DNA from: Siphonodentalium dalli
Lineage: Eukaryota > Mollusca > Scaphopoda > Gadilida > Siphonodentaliidae
Length of the DNA: 64,000 nucleotides
NCBI GenBank assembly: GCA_032622095.1
Contig: CP136064.1
Coordinates: 180,952,011 to 181,016,010 of the forward strand
Reading direction: 5' to 3'
The notes under the pieces are model-generated. The model did not search any database and had not been told where the DNA came from. It saw nothing but the letters and a program-made list of their open reading frames with translations. Positions within the stretch are counted from its first letter, which is position 1; the number at the start of each line of letters is the position of its first letter. Below, piece after piece: positions 33,611-44,095 of the stretch. Position numbers and translations under genes: made by a program.

Positions 33611-34760
33611 AACATTTTTTCCCTCCAGATATTATCTCCACATATTATCTTGACATCTCAACATATTACAAATACATCTCGAGATCTCGACTAAATCTCA
33701 AGATTTCGACATACGCATTTTGAGATCTCGACGTTATCATGATCTCAACATATTATTACCGGTATGATGAAATCTCAAGTTATTTTCTCAAGATCTCGAC
33801 ATATACAACTCGAGGTATCGACAAACACATCTCGAGATAATATCTTGAGATACATCAATATATAAATGTGCTTAAAATACAGCATTATAGCCTAATGTTC
33901 CTATAACTACCGCTATATGGCACAAGAAATTATATCATTGGTCAGTACGATTCAGTATGCTATACAGTTCACTGCGAATTGGACAATAACCTCACCATTA
34001 CACTGTATACGCATATTCCTTATTCGGAAACATTCGGTATTGACCAAATAAATGGTGCGATGGGTTGGGCCATCCCAGTTTTGATTAACGTTAGGTCAAG
34101 GTTAGGGTTCGCTTAACACTTGGGTAACCCCAACCCATAGTTTACCATCCCACCCCAGTCAGGGTTAGTATCCCGTCAAGTTCTGATTATGGTTAGGATT
34201 ATACTAGTAGGCTCAGTGTTAAGGTTTAGTTTAATGTTCATGTCTGCTACTTTTCCATTCGGGTCATGCAGACTTATATTAGTCTAGGATCCCACCCAAC
34301 TTGTCATGTCCCATCTCATCACGACGATGTCCAATCAATTGCCACCCTGTTACCGTCTCAGTCATGGGAAAAGGTTGAATATCCTGTCCATGCCAGTCAT
34401 GTTTATGGTTATGGTCAGGGTTAGGCTTTAGGTAACTTTCCGCATTCCCACTTGCCTCATCGAGTCCTGAACTGTATCACCATGTTCCGGATAGGGTCAG
34501 GGTAAGGGACAAATGAAACACATTTCGATTTGAAAGTGGTTGTGTGATCTGGGAAATATCAAATTGTTGTATAAAAGTCCTTTATAGCTGGAATAGCCTG
34601 CATTATCTTTTTTAAAATGTTCATTACATACTGAACCTGAATCTCCTTTCGCGAATGGTTCCTGACAACTCAGTTGATCCAGTAGACAGGCCCAAGTTGT
34701 GACATCGAGATAATATGTCGACCTGTCGAGATAATATTTGGGGGGGGGGGGGGGGAAGAT
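33611..34760. mobile_element. Inverted-repeat element rich in GAGATAATATCTCGACAT words
   Basis: The left end AGATATTATCTCCACATATT...GACATCTCAAC pairs with the right end GTGACATCGAGATAATATGT...ATAATATTT, followed by a 17-bp G run. The left 250 bp is a degenerate array of ATCTCGA(G/C)AT(A/C) palindromic words. The middle is described separately. No ORF is present. Confidence 0.6.
34080..34510. repeat. Degenerate GGTTAGGG-like sequence
   Basis: Words such as GGTTAGGGTT, CAGGGTTAGT, GGTTAGGATT and CAGGGTTAGGC are scattered over about 400 bp. They are too irregular and far apart to be a telomeric tract. They look like an old simple repeat inside the element. Confidence 0.5.
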
Positions 34761-35695
34761 GTATTGACCATGTCACAAATGAGCCACCATAGAGTACTAG
34801 ACCTGAGATGGGAAAGAATCTATTTAACTAAATCTTCAGACAGTTCAATATTAAATCCATTGATCACAACATCTGCTTTGTCATCGGTTGTCAACTGAGA
34901 AAGAACATGGAAAATATTTATGTAATGGATTAAATAAATTCTATTTTTTATAATTTGTCATGATTATATAATATACTAGCAGGGTTACCCGGCGTTGCCC
35001 AGGTTAATGTATGCTGTGGATATTTGTTGGGAATAGAGAATGCTCTTGCTTAAAGTGTTATACGTTTTCTCATAAATTGTATATTCAAATAGCATCACAA
35101 AACAAGCTTGTTGCCCAATCCTCGTTTGAACACTTTAAGATTATATGTTATGTATTTATTGTTTGTAATTATGTTCTGTTTAGTTCAAATAAAATATTGT
35201 TTAAACCAAACATGATTATTACAGTCATGGAATATAAGTAGTGGCTCATCCTGTCAATTGTCATTCTGTTTATCGCGATTAATCCGTTCCACCAATAATG
35301 AAGTATTTATTTATTTACAACTGCGTATTCATTAGACGTTATAATATGATACATGAACATCATAAACACATTAGTTCGATAAAAGATGATAATTGGGTTT
35401 TACATATTGAGATGTATCAATCAATCTAGTGGGTTGGACTAAGATCTCGAGGACACCTGGCTATCATATCTCCATGAAGATACAGATGTTTCAAAGAAAT
35501 TTCCAGGTGCTCCTCTGTTCATGGTGCTATATATTGGCTAAATATTCTCAGCACATGTGCCAGACACAGAGCGAGATTTTGAGTTGTTTATGTCAGTCGA
35601 TGAGTCTGTTCTGAAACCCTTGTCAGATGTCAGTATTGGTAGGATCCTGAAAAGTCTTGTGCTACTAACTGCATTTTTTCTTGTATATCAGAAGA

Positions 35696-35805
35696 AACTA
35701 TATTTGACTGCACACTGTGACCACTATTTTTGAACAGGCCTTCCATATAGAACTATATTTGACTGCACACTGTGACCACTATTTTTGAACAGGCCTTCCA
35801 TATAT
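35696..35805. repeat. Perfect 55-bp tandem duplication
   Basis: AACTATATTTGACTGCACAC...CCTTCCATATAG is repeated immediately without a mismatch. It is very recent or polymorphic and lies inside the minus-strand Helitron. Confidence 0.95.
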
Positions 35806-36799
35806 CTCTTGACAAATTGTAACTTTTTGTGGAAACTGTATTGAATGGAACAGACTAAATTTTGTTATTATATATATGCAATCCTCTGACGGATCGAGGT
35901 CTCTCAGTTTGCACGAATATATGTATCTCTTCAATAGAATGATAAATATAAGTTTAATGCTTCTTCTAGTTTATCTCTTTTTGCTAGCTCATTGTGTGAA
36001 TGCCTTGATTGCCATTCCCATATAAATATGACTGTTAAGAAGATATAATTGTTATTGTTCAAGTGACTTATGTGGGTCACCATATGTCGGGATTGTGAAA
36101 TGTGAACGCCCCCAACTACTTAAAATGATATGGAGATGGCCTGGTGACTGTATATAACTTATATGTGGATATCGGTGAATAGCAATCTTATCAATGATAG
36201 TGCATATCCGCTCGCCATCCGTGACGCAAACGACACCAAATGTGATTCAATTCATGGTATATCATTAGAGAAAAACGTGTATGAATTTGGTGGAATTTGG
36301 TTTATTAAATCAATTGTTGATGCAACGCCGACTCGAACAACGCCATATTGCGAAGGTGATTATGTATTCGTTTGGTGGAAATCAGCGACAAAAACTATTT
36401 CACCATATTTTTTTAATTTCCCCTCCCACCAACAGCGTCATTTTAGAAAATTTTAACCCGCACCATTATCTTCCTTGTAAAAAGCTACCCCTCTTAGAAC
36501 GCCTTGGTGCCATCTCAATTGTACCACGTGAAGTTATATATAGAACGCACACAGACAGACAAAAAGACAGACAGACAGCACAATTTTATTTCTTGTATCA
36601 TTTGAGAAGAACGTGTCTGAATTTGAAGGTAATTGGTACTAAAAATATTTTGTATCAGTTTTGGTGACCCTCCCGTCCCTATTTCGGACTCAAGCTGCAC
36701 ACACTGAGACTCATTAGAGATTAGAGATGCATATATATGAAATTAGTGAAAATTGGTGAGTATACAAATTTGTATCAAATTTAAGGTCCCCATATCTCT

Positions 36800-37860
36800 C
36801 ACCCATAGGGCACCAATTTGGTGTATCTAAACCACACGATAAGATTCCTCGTATCACGGAGAAGAATATGTATCAATCTGGTGGAAATCGGCACTAAACA
36901 TATAGATATAATTTTTTTGTGTCCCTCTCATCTCTATACACCACTGACTCGAATGGCCCCACTTGTAACATCCTTAAACCACACGTTACACTCCTGATAT
37001 CATGGAGATTATTGTTTATAAGTTTGGTGATAATCGGCGACTAAAACAATTTTTTTTATCAAATTTGATGCCAATCCCTCCCCTCTCCATCTCTCATCCA
37101 AACAGCACCACTATGGCGTCTTTAAATCACGATTAGATTCCTCGCATCATGGATAAGAACGTGTATCAATTTGGTGGAAATTGGCGCTAAAAAAATTGTG
37201 CATAAATTTTGGTGCCCCTGTCCCTTTCAATGCAAACCTGACTCGAATGAGGCCATTTTGACAGATAAAAGCCACACCATTAGACTCCTCATACCATGGG
37301 GATGATTTTGTTTAAGTGTGGTGGCAATAGGCGACTTATTATCAAATTTAGTGCCCACCCCTCCTAATCTCTCATCCAAAACAACAATTTGGCGTTGTTA
37401 AATCGCACAATTAGATTCCTTGTATCATGAAGAAGAATAGATATCAATTTGGTGGAAATCGGCGCTAAAATTAGTTTTAACAATTTTGGTGCCCCTCTCC
37501 CCTTCCGTTAATTCCTGACTCAAACGACGCCACTTTTGACATATTTAAACCACACCGTTGGATTCTTCATATCATGGGGATGATTATATGTAAGTTTCGT
37601 GGCAATCGGCGACAGAAAAAAATATCTGCCCCCCCCCCCCCCTTCTGGGCACCCCTGACGCGAACGGCGCGACTTTTGCCATATTTAAATTTTAAACCAC
37701 GCCATTAGATTCCTCATATTATGGGGATGATTATATATAAGTTTGGTGGCAATCGGCGACAAATTTGTTTCTGCCCCTCCCCCTTTTCTGCCCCTGACAA
37801 CAACGGCGTCACTTTAGAAAATTCTAACCCCGACCATTATCTTTCTCATAAAAAGCTACT
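36800..37860 (-). repeat. Degenerate tandem array, about 147-bp units, inside the Helitron
   Basis: The landmark (A/G)TATCA(T/C)GG(A/G)(G/T)A...TTTGGTGG(A/C)AATCGGCG recurs at about 36850, 36996, 37145, 37290, 37421, 37569 and 37717. Spacing is mostly 145-149 bp. Two sub-types alternate: GAAGAA...GTATCAATTTGGTGGAAAT and GGGATGATT...TAAGTTTGGTGGCAAT. Two more diverged units lie near 36257 and 36594. Central tandem repeats are common in non-autonomous Helitrons, including bivalve ones. The ORFs at 36163 and 36281 are incidental. Confidence 0.82.
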
Positions 37861-38109
37861 CCTAGTAGACCCCTTTGGCATCATCTAGATGGTCCCCTGT
37901 GGATTTCTATAGAACACAGACAGACAGACATTCGCAAATATAGATATAGATAATTCGGAAAGTTTTAGATACTTAGGGCAACGTTTTTTTCAAAAAATTA
38001 GGTATATTTGCTTGTTCGATATCAGATATTTTTGCTCATTTACATACGCCCAATGTGAGTTTTGTCAAATTTCTTCAATAAAACAATATGTTTTGTTTGC
38101 AGTTGTAAC

Positions 38110-38113
<4 letters not shown>

Positions 38114-38199
<86 letters not shown>
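38114..38199 (+). repeat. 86-bp uninterrupted G tract
   Basis: Every base from 38114 to 38199 is G. Adjacent sequence is ordinary (AACTACC before, CGTGGAAATG after). It could form stacked G-quadruplexes. The exact length is unreliable in any sequencing technology. The poly-Gly and poly-Pro ORFs crossing it are artefacts of the tract. Confidence 0.95.
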
Positions 38200-38570
38200 C
38201 GTGGAAATGCTGTTTTTAGATTGCTCAAAAAATTCCATTCCATTCAATTTTTCCTGGGCAATTTACCAATCGTAGCCCAGCGTAACCCCCAACAGACTGC
38301 AAAAAGTGCAAACCATCTCATGGACTTGTTCCTAGTACTAACCTCCTCTACGCTAAGGCATAGACATTCCAGCATGTAGCGACTAGTAATTGCCGACAGA
38401 GCTTCTGGGGATTACGTGGTTGATATATATATAGCGCCACCAGAAATCCCCCAGGTAACCAGCGCCCAGGTGAACTGGAGCATAGGAAAGCAGTACAACT
38501 ACTACATCATTAGCTCATGACGTCGTATCAGAAAAGAGTAGGGAGCGGAATTCTCCCTAAGCCCCATAAG
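38200..38570. other. Unassigned spacer
   Basis: A weak inverted repeat (CTTCTGGGGATTACGTGG against CCACCAGAAATCCCCCAG, 38411-38457) surrounds a TA run. No other feature could be assigned. Confidence 0.45.
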
Positions 38571-38655
38571 ATGGAGACTTACTGGAGCTGAAGGGGTCAC
38601 TCTCGCCAAAAGTGCTGAAGTGTGCACAGGTTTTGAAAATGTGCTGAAGGGTTCA
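38571..38655 (+). repeat. Outer inverted arm X
   Basis: ACTTACTGGAGCTGAAGGGG, TCACTCTCGCCAAAA, GTGCTGAAG and CACAGGTTTTGAAAATG match, reversed, the stretch 43995-44095. X and its partner enclose two T2 copies and all of T1 copy B, about 5.5 kb. Confidence 0.72.
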
Positions 38656-38658
38656 CAG

Positions 38659-39044
38659 GTTCGAACGATCAGACGACATTCAATCGTAAGTGAAGGATTG
38701 GGCCTGACAAAATCGTGGATAGTGTTTGTTCACACGATTGTGATGTCGTCGTACATGATGATATTGTAGGTTATTCGTAAGCATGTGATTGACTACCCTT
38801 CGATCTTTCCAGCCATGATTTTTTACGTACACACGACTGCGATTACGTCGCAAGTGGATGTATCCAAGGATATGCCATGAATTTGAATCTAAAATCAAAC
38901 AGTACGTGCTTGATGTTATTTTTTTGACTTGTGATATTGAGTGATTATTGACGTGAGTATACGCATTCTTAAGTTCTACCGGTTATTTCCTATGACGTAA
39001 ATCCTTCCACTTACGATTGAATCGTGGTCGTCTGAACGTTCACT
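38659..39044 (+). mobile_element. Inverted-repeat element T2, copy 1
   Basis: The left arm (GATCAGACGACATTCAATCG, TAAGTGAAGGAT) pairs with the right arm (ATCCTTCCACTTACGATTGA, GGTCGTCTGAACGTTCACT). The interior (GGGCCTGACAAAATCGTGG, CACACGATTG(T/C)GATGTCGTCG) matches copy 2 at 43469-43972 in direct orientation. CpG and TCGT words are frequent. No ORF is conserved. Confidence 0.82.
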
Positions 39045-39439
39045 AAATAATGTTTAGTTTTCGTATCTGCCATGATTTCTGTTAGAGAATAATTGTTTAC
39101 ATTCCAATGAACATTAACTCTTTCGCTGCGAAACGCGCATAAATGCGAACTTCGAAGACGCTGCCAATCGCGCATTTTTGCGAATTTGGTATGTAGTTTA
39201 ATGTATGGGATATAACTCTATTCTTTCCGGCATGTTTGACAGTGTACAATGTATTTATCTGTAGTACTGTTGCGCGGCGGAACAATTTAAAGCGACAATG
39301 TCCTCAATGTCATGCTATTTCTGACGTTATGGGAGTACAGCCTTAGCCGGAATATTGCGTCATTGTTGTTAGCACGTGGTTATCAGTCGAAAATGGCTGC
39401 TCGCAAAAGACTCAGGACTGAAGAAGTTATTGTTATTAC

Positions 39440-40373
39440 CTGTATACTCTAATGATCGAGGGGCGCCTGCGTCGCATAAGATACTTATACCTATTATTTA
39501 TGTGGGCAGTAGCCTACTAGTATATAGCGGCGCCTGTGGCGCATAAGATACTATGGGTGGCGGGATGGGGTGGTGGGTGGGTAACTAACCTCTATACTCT
39601 AATGATCGAGGGGCGTCTGCGACGCGTAAGATACTTATACCTATTATTTATGTGGGCAGTAGCCTCTATAGGGGCGCCTGCGGCGCATAAGATACTATGG
39701 GTGGCGGGATGCGGTGGGTGGGTGGGTAGCTAACCTCTATACTCTAATGGTCGAGGGGGCGCCTGCGGAGCATAAGATACTTATACCTATTATTTATGTG
39801 GCAGTAGTCTCTATGGGGGCGCCTGTGGTGCATAAGATACTATGGGTGGCGGGATGGGGAGGTGGGGTGGGTAACTAACCTCTACACTCTAATGATCGAG
39901 GGGGCGCCCTCGGCGCATAAGATACTTATACCTATTATTTATGTGGCAGTAGTCTCTATGGGGGCGCCTGTGGTGCATAAGATACTATGGGTGGCGGGGA
40001 TGGGGAAGTGGGTGGGTAACTAACCTCTATACTCTAATGATCGAGGGGGGCGCCCTCGGCGCATAAGATACTTATACCTATTAATTTATGTGGCAGTAGC
40101 CTCTATAGCAGCGCCTGCGGCGCATAAGATAATGTGGGGTGGCGGGATGGGGAGGGTGGGTGGGTAATTAACCTCTAATGATCGAGGGGCGCCTGCGGCG
40201 CATAAGATACTTATACCTATATTTATGTGGGCAGTAGCCTCTATAGGGGCGCCTGCGGCGCATAAGATACTATGGGTGGCGGGATATAAGGTGGCGGTGG
40301 TGGGTAACTAACCTCTATACTCTAATGATCGAGGGGCGCATACGGCGCATACATGTACGACACTTATGGGTGA
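39440..40373. repeat. Expanded minisatellite in T1 copy B
   Basis: About a dozen half-units carry CTAATGATCGAGGGGCGCCT, GCGGCGCATAAGATACTTAT, TATTTATGTGG(G)CAGTAG and GGTGG(G)TGGGTAACTAACCT. Small length differences in the G runs separate the units. The CGCCTGCGGCGC word is itself near-palindromic. The 65-codon ORF at 39536 is a translation of the repeat. Confidence 0.9.
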
Positions 40374-41992
40374 TTCTCAAAAAAATGTCAACCAGAAGGG
40401 TAAAAATTTGAATTTGTCCTAAGATTGTGATTTTTTTTTTTAATTTGTTTGTGAAGACTCTGATTTGTTTAAAAAAATTTAAATTTTATTCCTGTTTGCC
40501 AGAATATTTCTTGTTATGCATGTGGGACACAGGGGACAAAAAGTCTCAAATACTTGTGAAAATCTAATTCCAAAATTAGTATTATGAAAAAATAGTTGCT
40601 AATATACACCAGGCCATAGTTTTATCTCATTTTATATTGTTTGAGTAGTCAAAACTATAATCAAACATACTACTTCAAAGAACAGTGCATCAATTTCTTG
40701 ATATGACACAATACACCTTGTGAGTTTAACTGTAACGTACGTGACAAAAATGAACTGTTTAGTATTCTTATTACACGAAAACTATGTAAAGGAATATAAC
40801 AGTTGCATTATTGTATGAAGTAAATGGATTGGAAAATGATGACGGTTAATCAGAAGTGTGCTTGTGGTAGGTAAAGACACTTAAATACTCTATAAGTTAT
40901 GTAACGCACGTGACGTCACGTACGTTACATTTTAATTTATTGCAACTAAACATCAATTGCCCATTCTGTTTTATACTATGATGCTTCTACTAACAGAAGC
41001 ACTTAATCTACATGATTTGACATCTACATCTCCATTGTTTACCAGCAGATTGGCTAATATACATTAGTTTTAGTGGTTATAGGTGATTTGTGCAATCTCT
41101 TGAAATCAATTGTTCCAGACATGGCGAAACAAACATGTTTTATAATTTATTGAAATGCAGAGGCCAGTTACTTCTTATTGTTCAGTTACCCAGAGTTCCA
41201 GAAACTGCCTAATAGATGGTTAGCATTTCTCCCAATTTAAATTTCATACAGTACAGCTGTACTACAGCATAACACATACACAATGTAGCAATATTTCAGC
41301 AGAAAGTGTAGCAATTTCATATAACCCTTCAATTCTATTACTTTGTTATTTCCAGTGCTATTTATTAGAACAGTGGCCTAAATAATAGGCAGTGAAAATC
41401 AAAGAGTGCTATTCTGACATTAGTTGTCCATTATTTATACGTTTAAAGGCTCACATTGTGGTGGAATCAATAACATTGTTGTATGTGGTTGAATTTTTTC
41501 ACCAGCGCAGCTCATGTCGTGGAAGGGTTAAAGAATGCATAAATATAGGATATCTGCACAATTTTAGTGAATATGGGAATTATTTTATTAGTGTAATCTC
41601 TAAGATTACATACTGTTATAACTTACAATATTATCTGTAAAGCGGCCCGTGGTAGATTTATTACTGATATTATTTTCAGATGAACATAGGAAAAGAAATA
41701 TATACTTCACCAAAATATGCAATACCATTGGCTTAGGATTTAGAAAATTTATGTTTTCAGCAAGATATTCACAAAAATCGGTTGAAAATTTCCATCTTAA
41801 GATTTATTATGATATCCAAACTATACTTACATGCAATGCATAGAAACACTTAATATGTACATATATAGCTATATTGCCATACGGCAGTGGGGCCGAAGGA
41901 GTGTGTTTCTATCCACACAACATCCTTACCCCAGACATGATTCATTTTATTATACTTAGTTACTTACATTATTTTACATACATGTACATGTA

Positions 41993-42051
41993 TGGTATAA
42001 GGAAAATAGACACTCTTAAATTAAAAAGAGTGTCTATTTACTTTTATACCA
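41993..42051. repeat. Short hairpin inside the GGGTGATTCTCA element
   Basis: TGGTATAAGGAAAATAGACA-CTCTT pairs with AAGAGTGTCTATTTAC-TTTTATACCA, about 26-bp arms with few mismatches and an 8-bp loop. It has the size of a small-RNA precursor stem, but there is no evidence of processing. Confidence 0.75.
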
Positions 42052-42198
42052 TTTGAAAGAATTTGGATTTGTTAATTCTCTGGATAATCATTTTTTGTGT
42101 TACAATTTAACGTAAATGTGGTAATAAAATAATTTTACAAATAAATGTCTAAATTATAAAGCTATTTTCATGAAAAACATTGTCCATGATTTGAAGAT

Positions 42199-42234
42199 GT
42201 AACGTACGTGACAATTCAATGTAACGTACGTGAC
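42199..42234 (+). promoter_or_regulatory. Paired GTAACGTACGTGAC sites, 22-bp phase
   Basis: Two exact copies start at 42199 and 42221, two helical turns apart. The core ACGTACGT is self-complementary. Together with five further copies in the same element this suggests binding sites for a transposase or an ACGT-core (bZIP-type) factor. That is inference. Confidence 0.6.
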
Positions 42235-43468
42235 AACAGATTGAGAGTTACTGCAAAACAATTTGAGGCTCTGCAGATAAATTAATTCTTGAAAACAAAG
42301 AAAGTGAGCCTGAGTGGACTAGTAGTTGATTGGAAATGACATATAGTTGTCAGAAATCACAGAAACAATGAATGACACCAATAGTTTGCGAAAAAGTGTG
42401 TTTTTGCATGTAACGTACGTGACCAGACTTCAGTTTTGGCATAAAATTTTAAAACACCACCAATCCACCGATCTGCTATTTTGTTATGATTATATATACT
42501 GTTGACTATCTGGACACTTAGACATTTGTTGATATCAGTGTTCAGTTTTCAAACAGTAACTTCTTTTATTCTTCAAAATGGGTTCAGTGTAACATACGTG
42601 ACGCTGAGAATCACCCTTATACCTATTACTTATAATACACCTTTACTGGTTTTGAACAACCCTTGTCTATTGTATCGTTTTCCAGTAGTGATAACAGGCA
42701 ACTAAATTAATTATGCTGGTGAGTTGACCATGCGTATGCCCGCGTGACCCATATAATTCACATAAATCATCGTAAAAACCCAATTTTCCTGAAATTCAAG
42801 ATGGCCGTCAAGATCACGTGACTTATAAGGGGCGGAGCAGGGTTATATGTCCCCCTGCAGGTATATATACATATGGGTATGGTTATATATATATATATAT
42901 CTATATTTGGAATTGTACCTATCAGGGAATATTCAAGCAACAAAAGCACGAACTCAACAAAGTGCGCCATTGTATCCCATTTTGCTACAAATAGGTGGCA
43001 ACTTGCATAAATCCAAGATGGACGCCAAGGTCACGTGACCTATTTTATGTCCAAAGTGGGTTCATATAGGTTACTCCCGTGTACCTTACTGTTGGACATC
43101 GTATAATTGGGTTTAAAAATTAGAAAACAAACAACACACCCATTCATACCCACACAAACTGTACATATACAGGCAAATAGCCACTAATCCAAGATGGCCG
43201 CCAATGTCACGTGACCTTGGTGGGCGTGTCCACGGCGGCATTCGACAGGGTATACCTATGTCTATATACATGTGAAGTTTCAACTAATTATATTAGAAAC
43301 TGCTTGAGATATAATGTATTACCCATATATACCTGAAATACATCCATGGATATATGTACATGATGCGTGGCACTGGGGGTACGTCTGTGGTGGCGGGTGG
43401 CAGCGAAAGAGTTAAAATGAACTGAAAACACACTGCCAATGGGCGCCAGACGTTCATAAACACAATTT

Positions 43469-43972
43469 AGTGAACGTTCAGACAACCACGATACAATCGT
43501 AAGTGGAGAAATCGGGCCCGACGAGATCGTGGAAAGTCTGTTTGACTCTGTTCACATGATTGCAATGTCGTCGCACATGATGATATCGTAGGTTGTTCAT
43601 AAAGCATGTGATTGACTACCCTGCAATCTTTCCAGCCACAAATTTTACATACCGGTACATACAAGGAATTGGGCCTGACAAAATCGTGGATAGTGTTTGT
43701 TCACACGATTGCGATGTCGTCGTAGATGTACATGATGATATTGTAGGTTATACATACACACGACCGCGATGTACCGCGATATATACCGCGATTACATCGC
43801 AAGTGAAGATATCCAAGGATACGTCACAATTTCGAATCTAAAATAAAACAGTGCTTGATATTATTGTTTGACTTGCGATTTTGACGTGAGCATGCACAGT
43901 CTATTAACTACCGGTTACTTCCTGCGACGGAAAACCTTCCACTTACAAATCGTGGTCGTCTGAACGTTCACT
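43469..43972 (+). mobile_element. Inverted-repeat element T2, copy 2
   Basis: The ends AGTGAACGTTCAGAC(A/G)ACCA and TGGTCGTCTGAACGTTCACT are inverted repeats continuing into AATCGTAAGTGGA. The interior block GCCTGAC(A/G)AAATCGTGGA...GATGTCGTCG is present twice (about 43517 and 43674). This explains the greater length than copy 1. It begins about 55 bp beyond T1 copy B. Confidence 0.85.
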
Positions 43973-43994
43973 TAAGTAATGGCCGGTGTTAATG

Positions 43995-44095
43995 CCGATC
44001 ACAAACCTGTGTACATTTTAAAACCCTGTGTACCCTTCAGCACATTTTTTGGTGAGAGTGACTCCTTCAGCCTTACTGGACTCTGATGGCGGAAG
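43995..44095 (-). repeat. Outer inverted arm X'
   Basis: Reverse-complement partner of 38571-38655: AAACCTGTGTACATTTTAAA, CCCTTCAGCACATTTTTTGG, GAGAGTGACTCCTTCAGCC. It may be one terminal repeat of an old composite element that enclosed T2-T1-T2, or an older inverted duplication. Confidence 0.7.

Larger units (their letters stand above)
34976..37950 (-). mobile_element. Non-autonomous Helitron, minus strand, 2975 bp
   Basis: Read on the minus strand it starts A|TCTATATCTATATTTGCG at 37950 and ends GGGTAACCCTGCTAG|T at 34976. This gives the TC...CTRR ends and A/T insertion site of Helitrons. A short GGC-AAC-GCC hairpin precedes the end. The terminus resembles GGGCTAACCTGCTAG of the Helitron at 48502. 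No Rep/helicase ORF is present. The interior holds a GACAGACAGA tract near the 5' end and a long degenerate tandem array. Confidence 0.8.
40378..42616. mobile_element. GGGTGATTCTCA element with 4-bp TSD TTAT and seven ACGT-core motifs
   Basis: The 12-bp inverted ends GGGTGATTCTCA and TGAGAATCACCC are bordered by TTAT at 40374-40377 and 42617-42620. Removing it restores the minisatellite word ACTTATACCTATT seen elsewhere in T1. GTAACGTACGTGAC or a one-base variant occurs at 40732, 40901, 42199, 42221, 42410 and 42589, plus one inverted copy at 40915. Three ORFs of 60-82 codons (41392-42056) have no domain I recognise. Superfamily unknown; a 4-bp target occurs in Sola-type elements among others. 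Confidence 0.85.
39114..43415 (-). mobile_element. TTAA element T1, copy B (reverse orientation, 4294 bp with insertion)
   Basis: TTAA at 39114-39117 and 43412-43415 borders CTCTTTCGCTGC... and ...GCAGCGAAAGAG. Read on the minus strand, 43411 downward reproduces copy A from 31698, including the three CACGTG modules and the GTCGAATGCC(G/C)CCGTG block. It is longer because the minisatellite is expanded (39440-40373) and a 2239-bp element is inserted at 40378-42616. Apart from these, identity to copy A is high (about 95% by eye). Confidence 0.92.

Noticed and set aside
34080-34510. Interstitial telomeric tract
   Set aside because: GGTTAGGG-like words are scattered and irregular and never form consecutive TTAGGG units.
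36163-36667. Overlapping ORFs of 97 and 128 codons
   Set aside because: They lie in the degenerate repeats and GACAGACAGA tract of the minus-strand Helitron, without conserved residues between repeat units.
38012-38379. ORFs encoding poly-glycine or poly-proline proteins across the G tract
   Set aside because: All three frames are open only because the tract is a homopolymer. The flanking residues have no similarity to each other or to a known domain.
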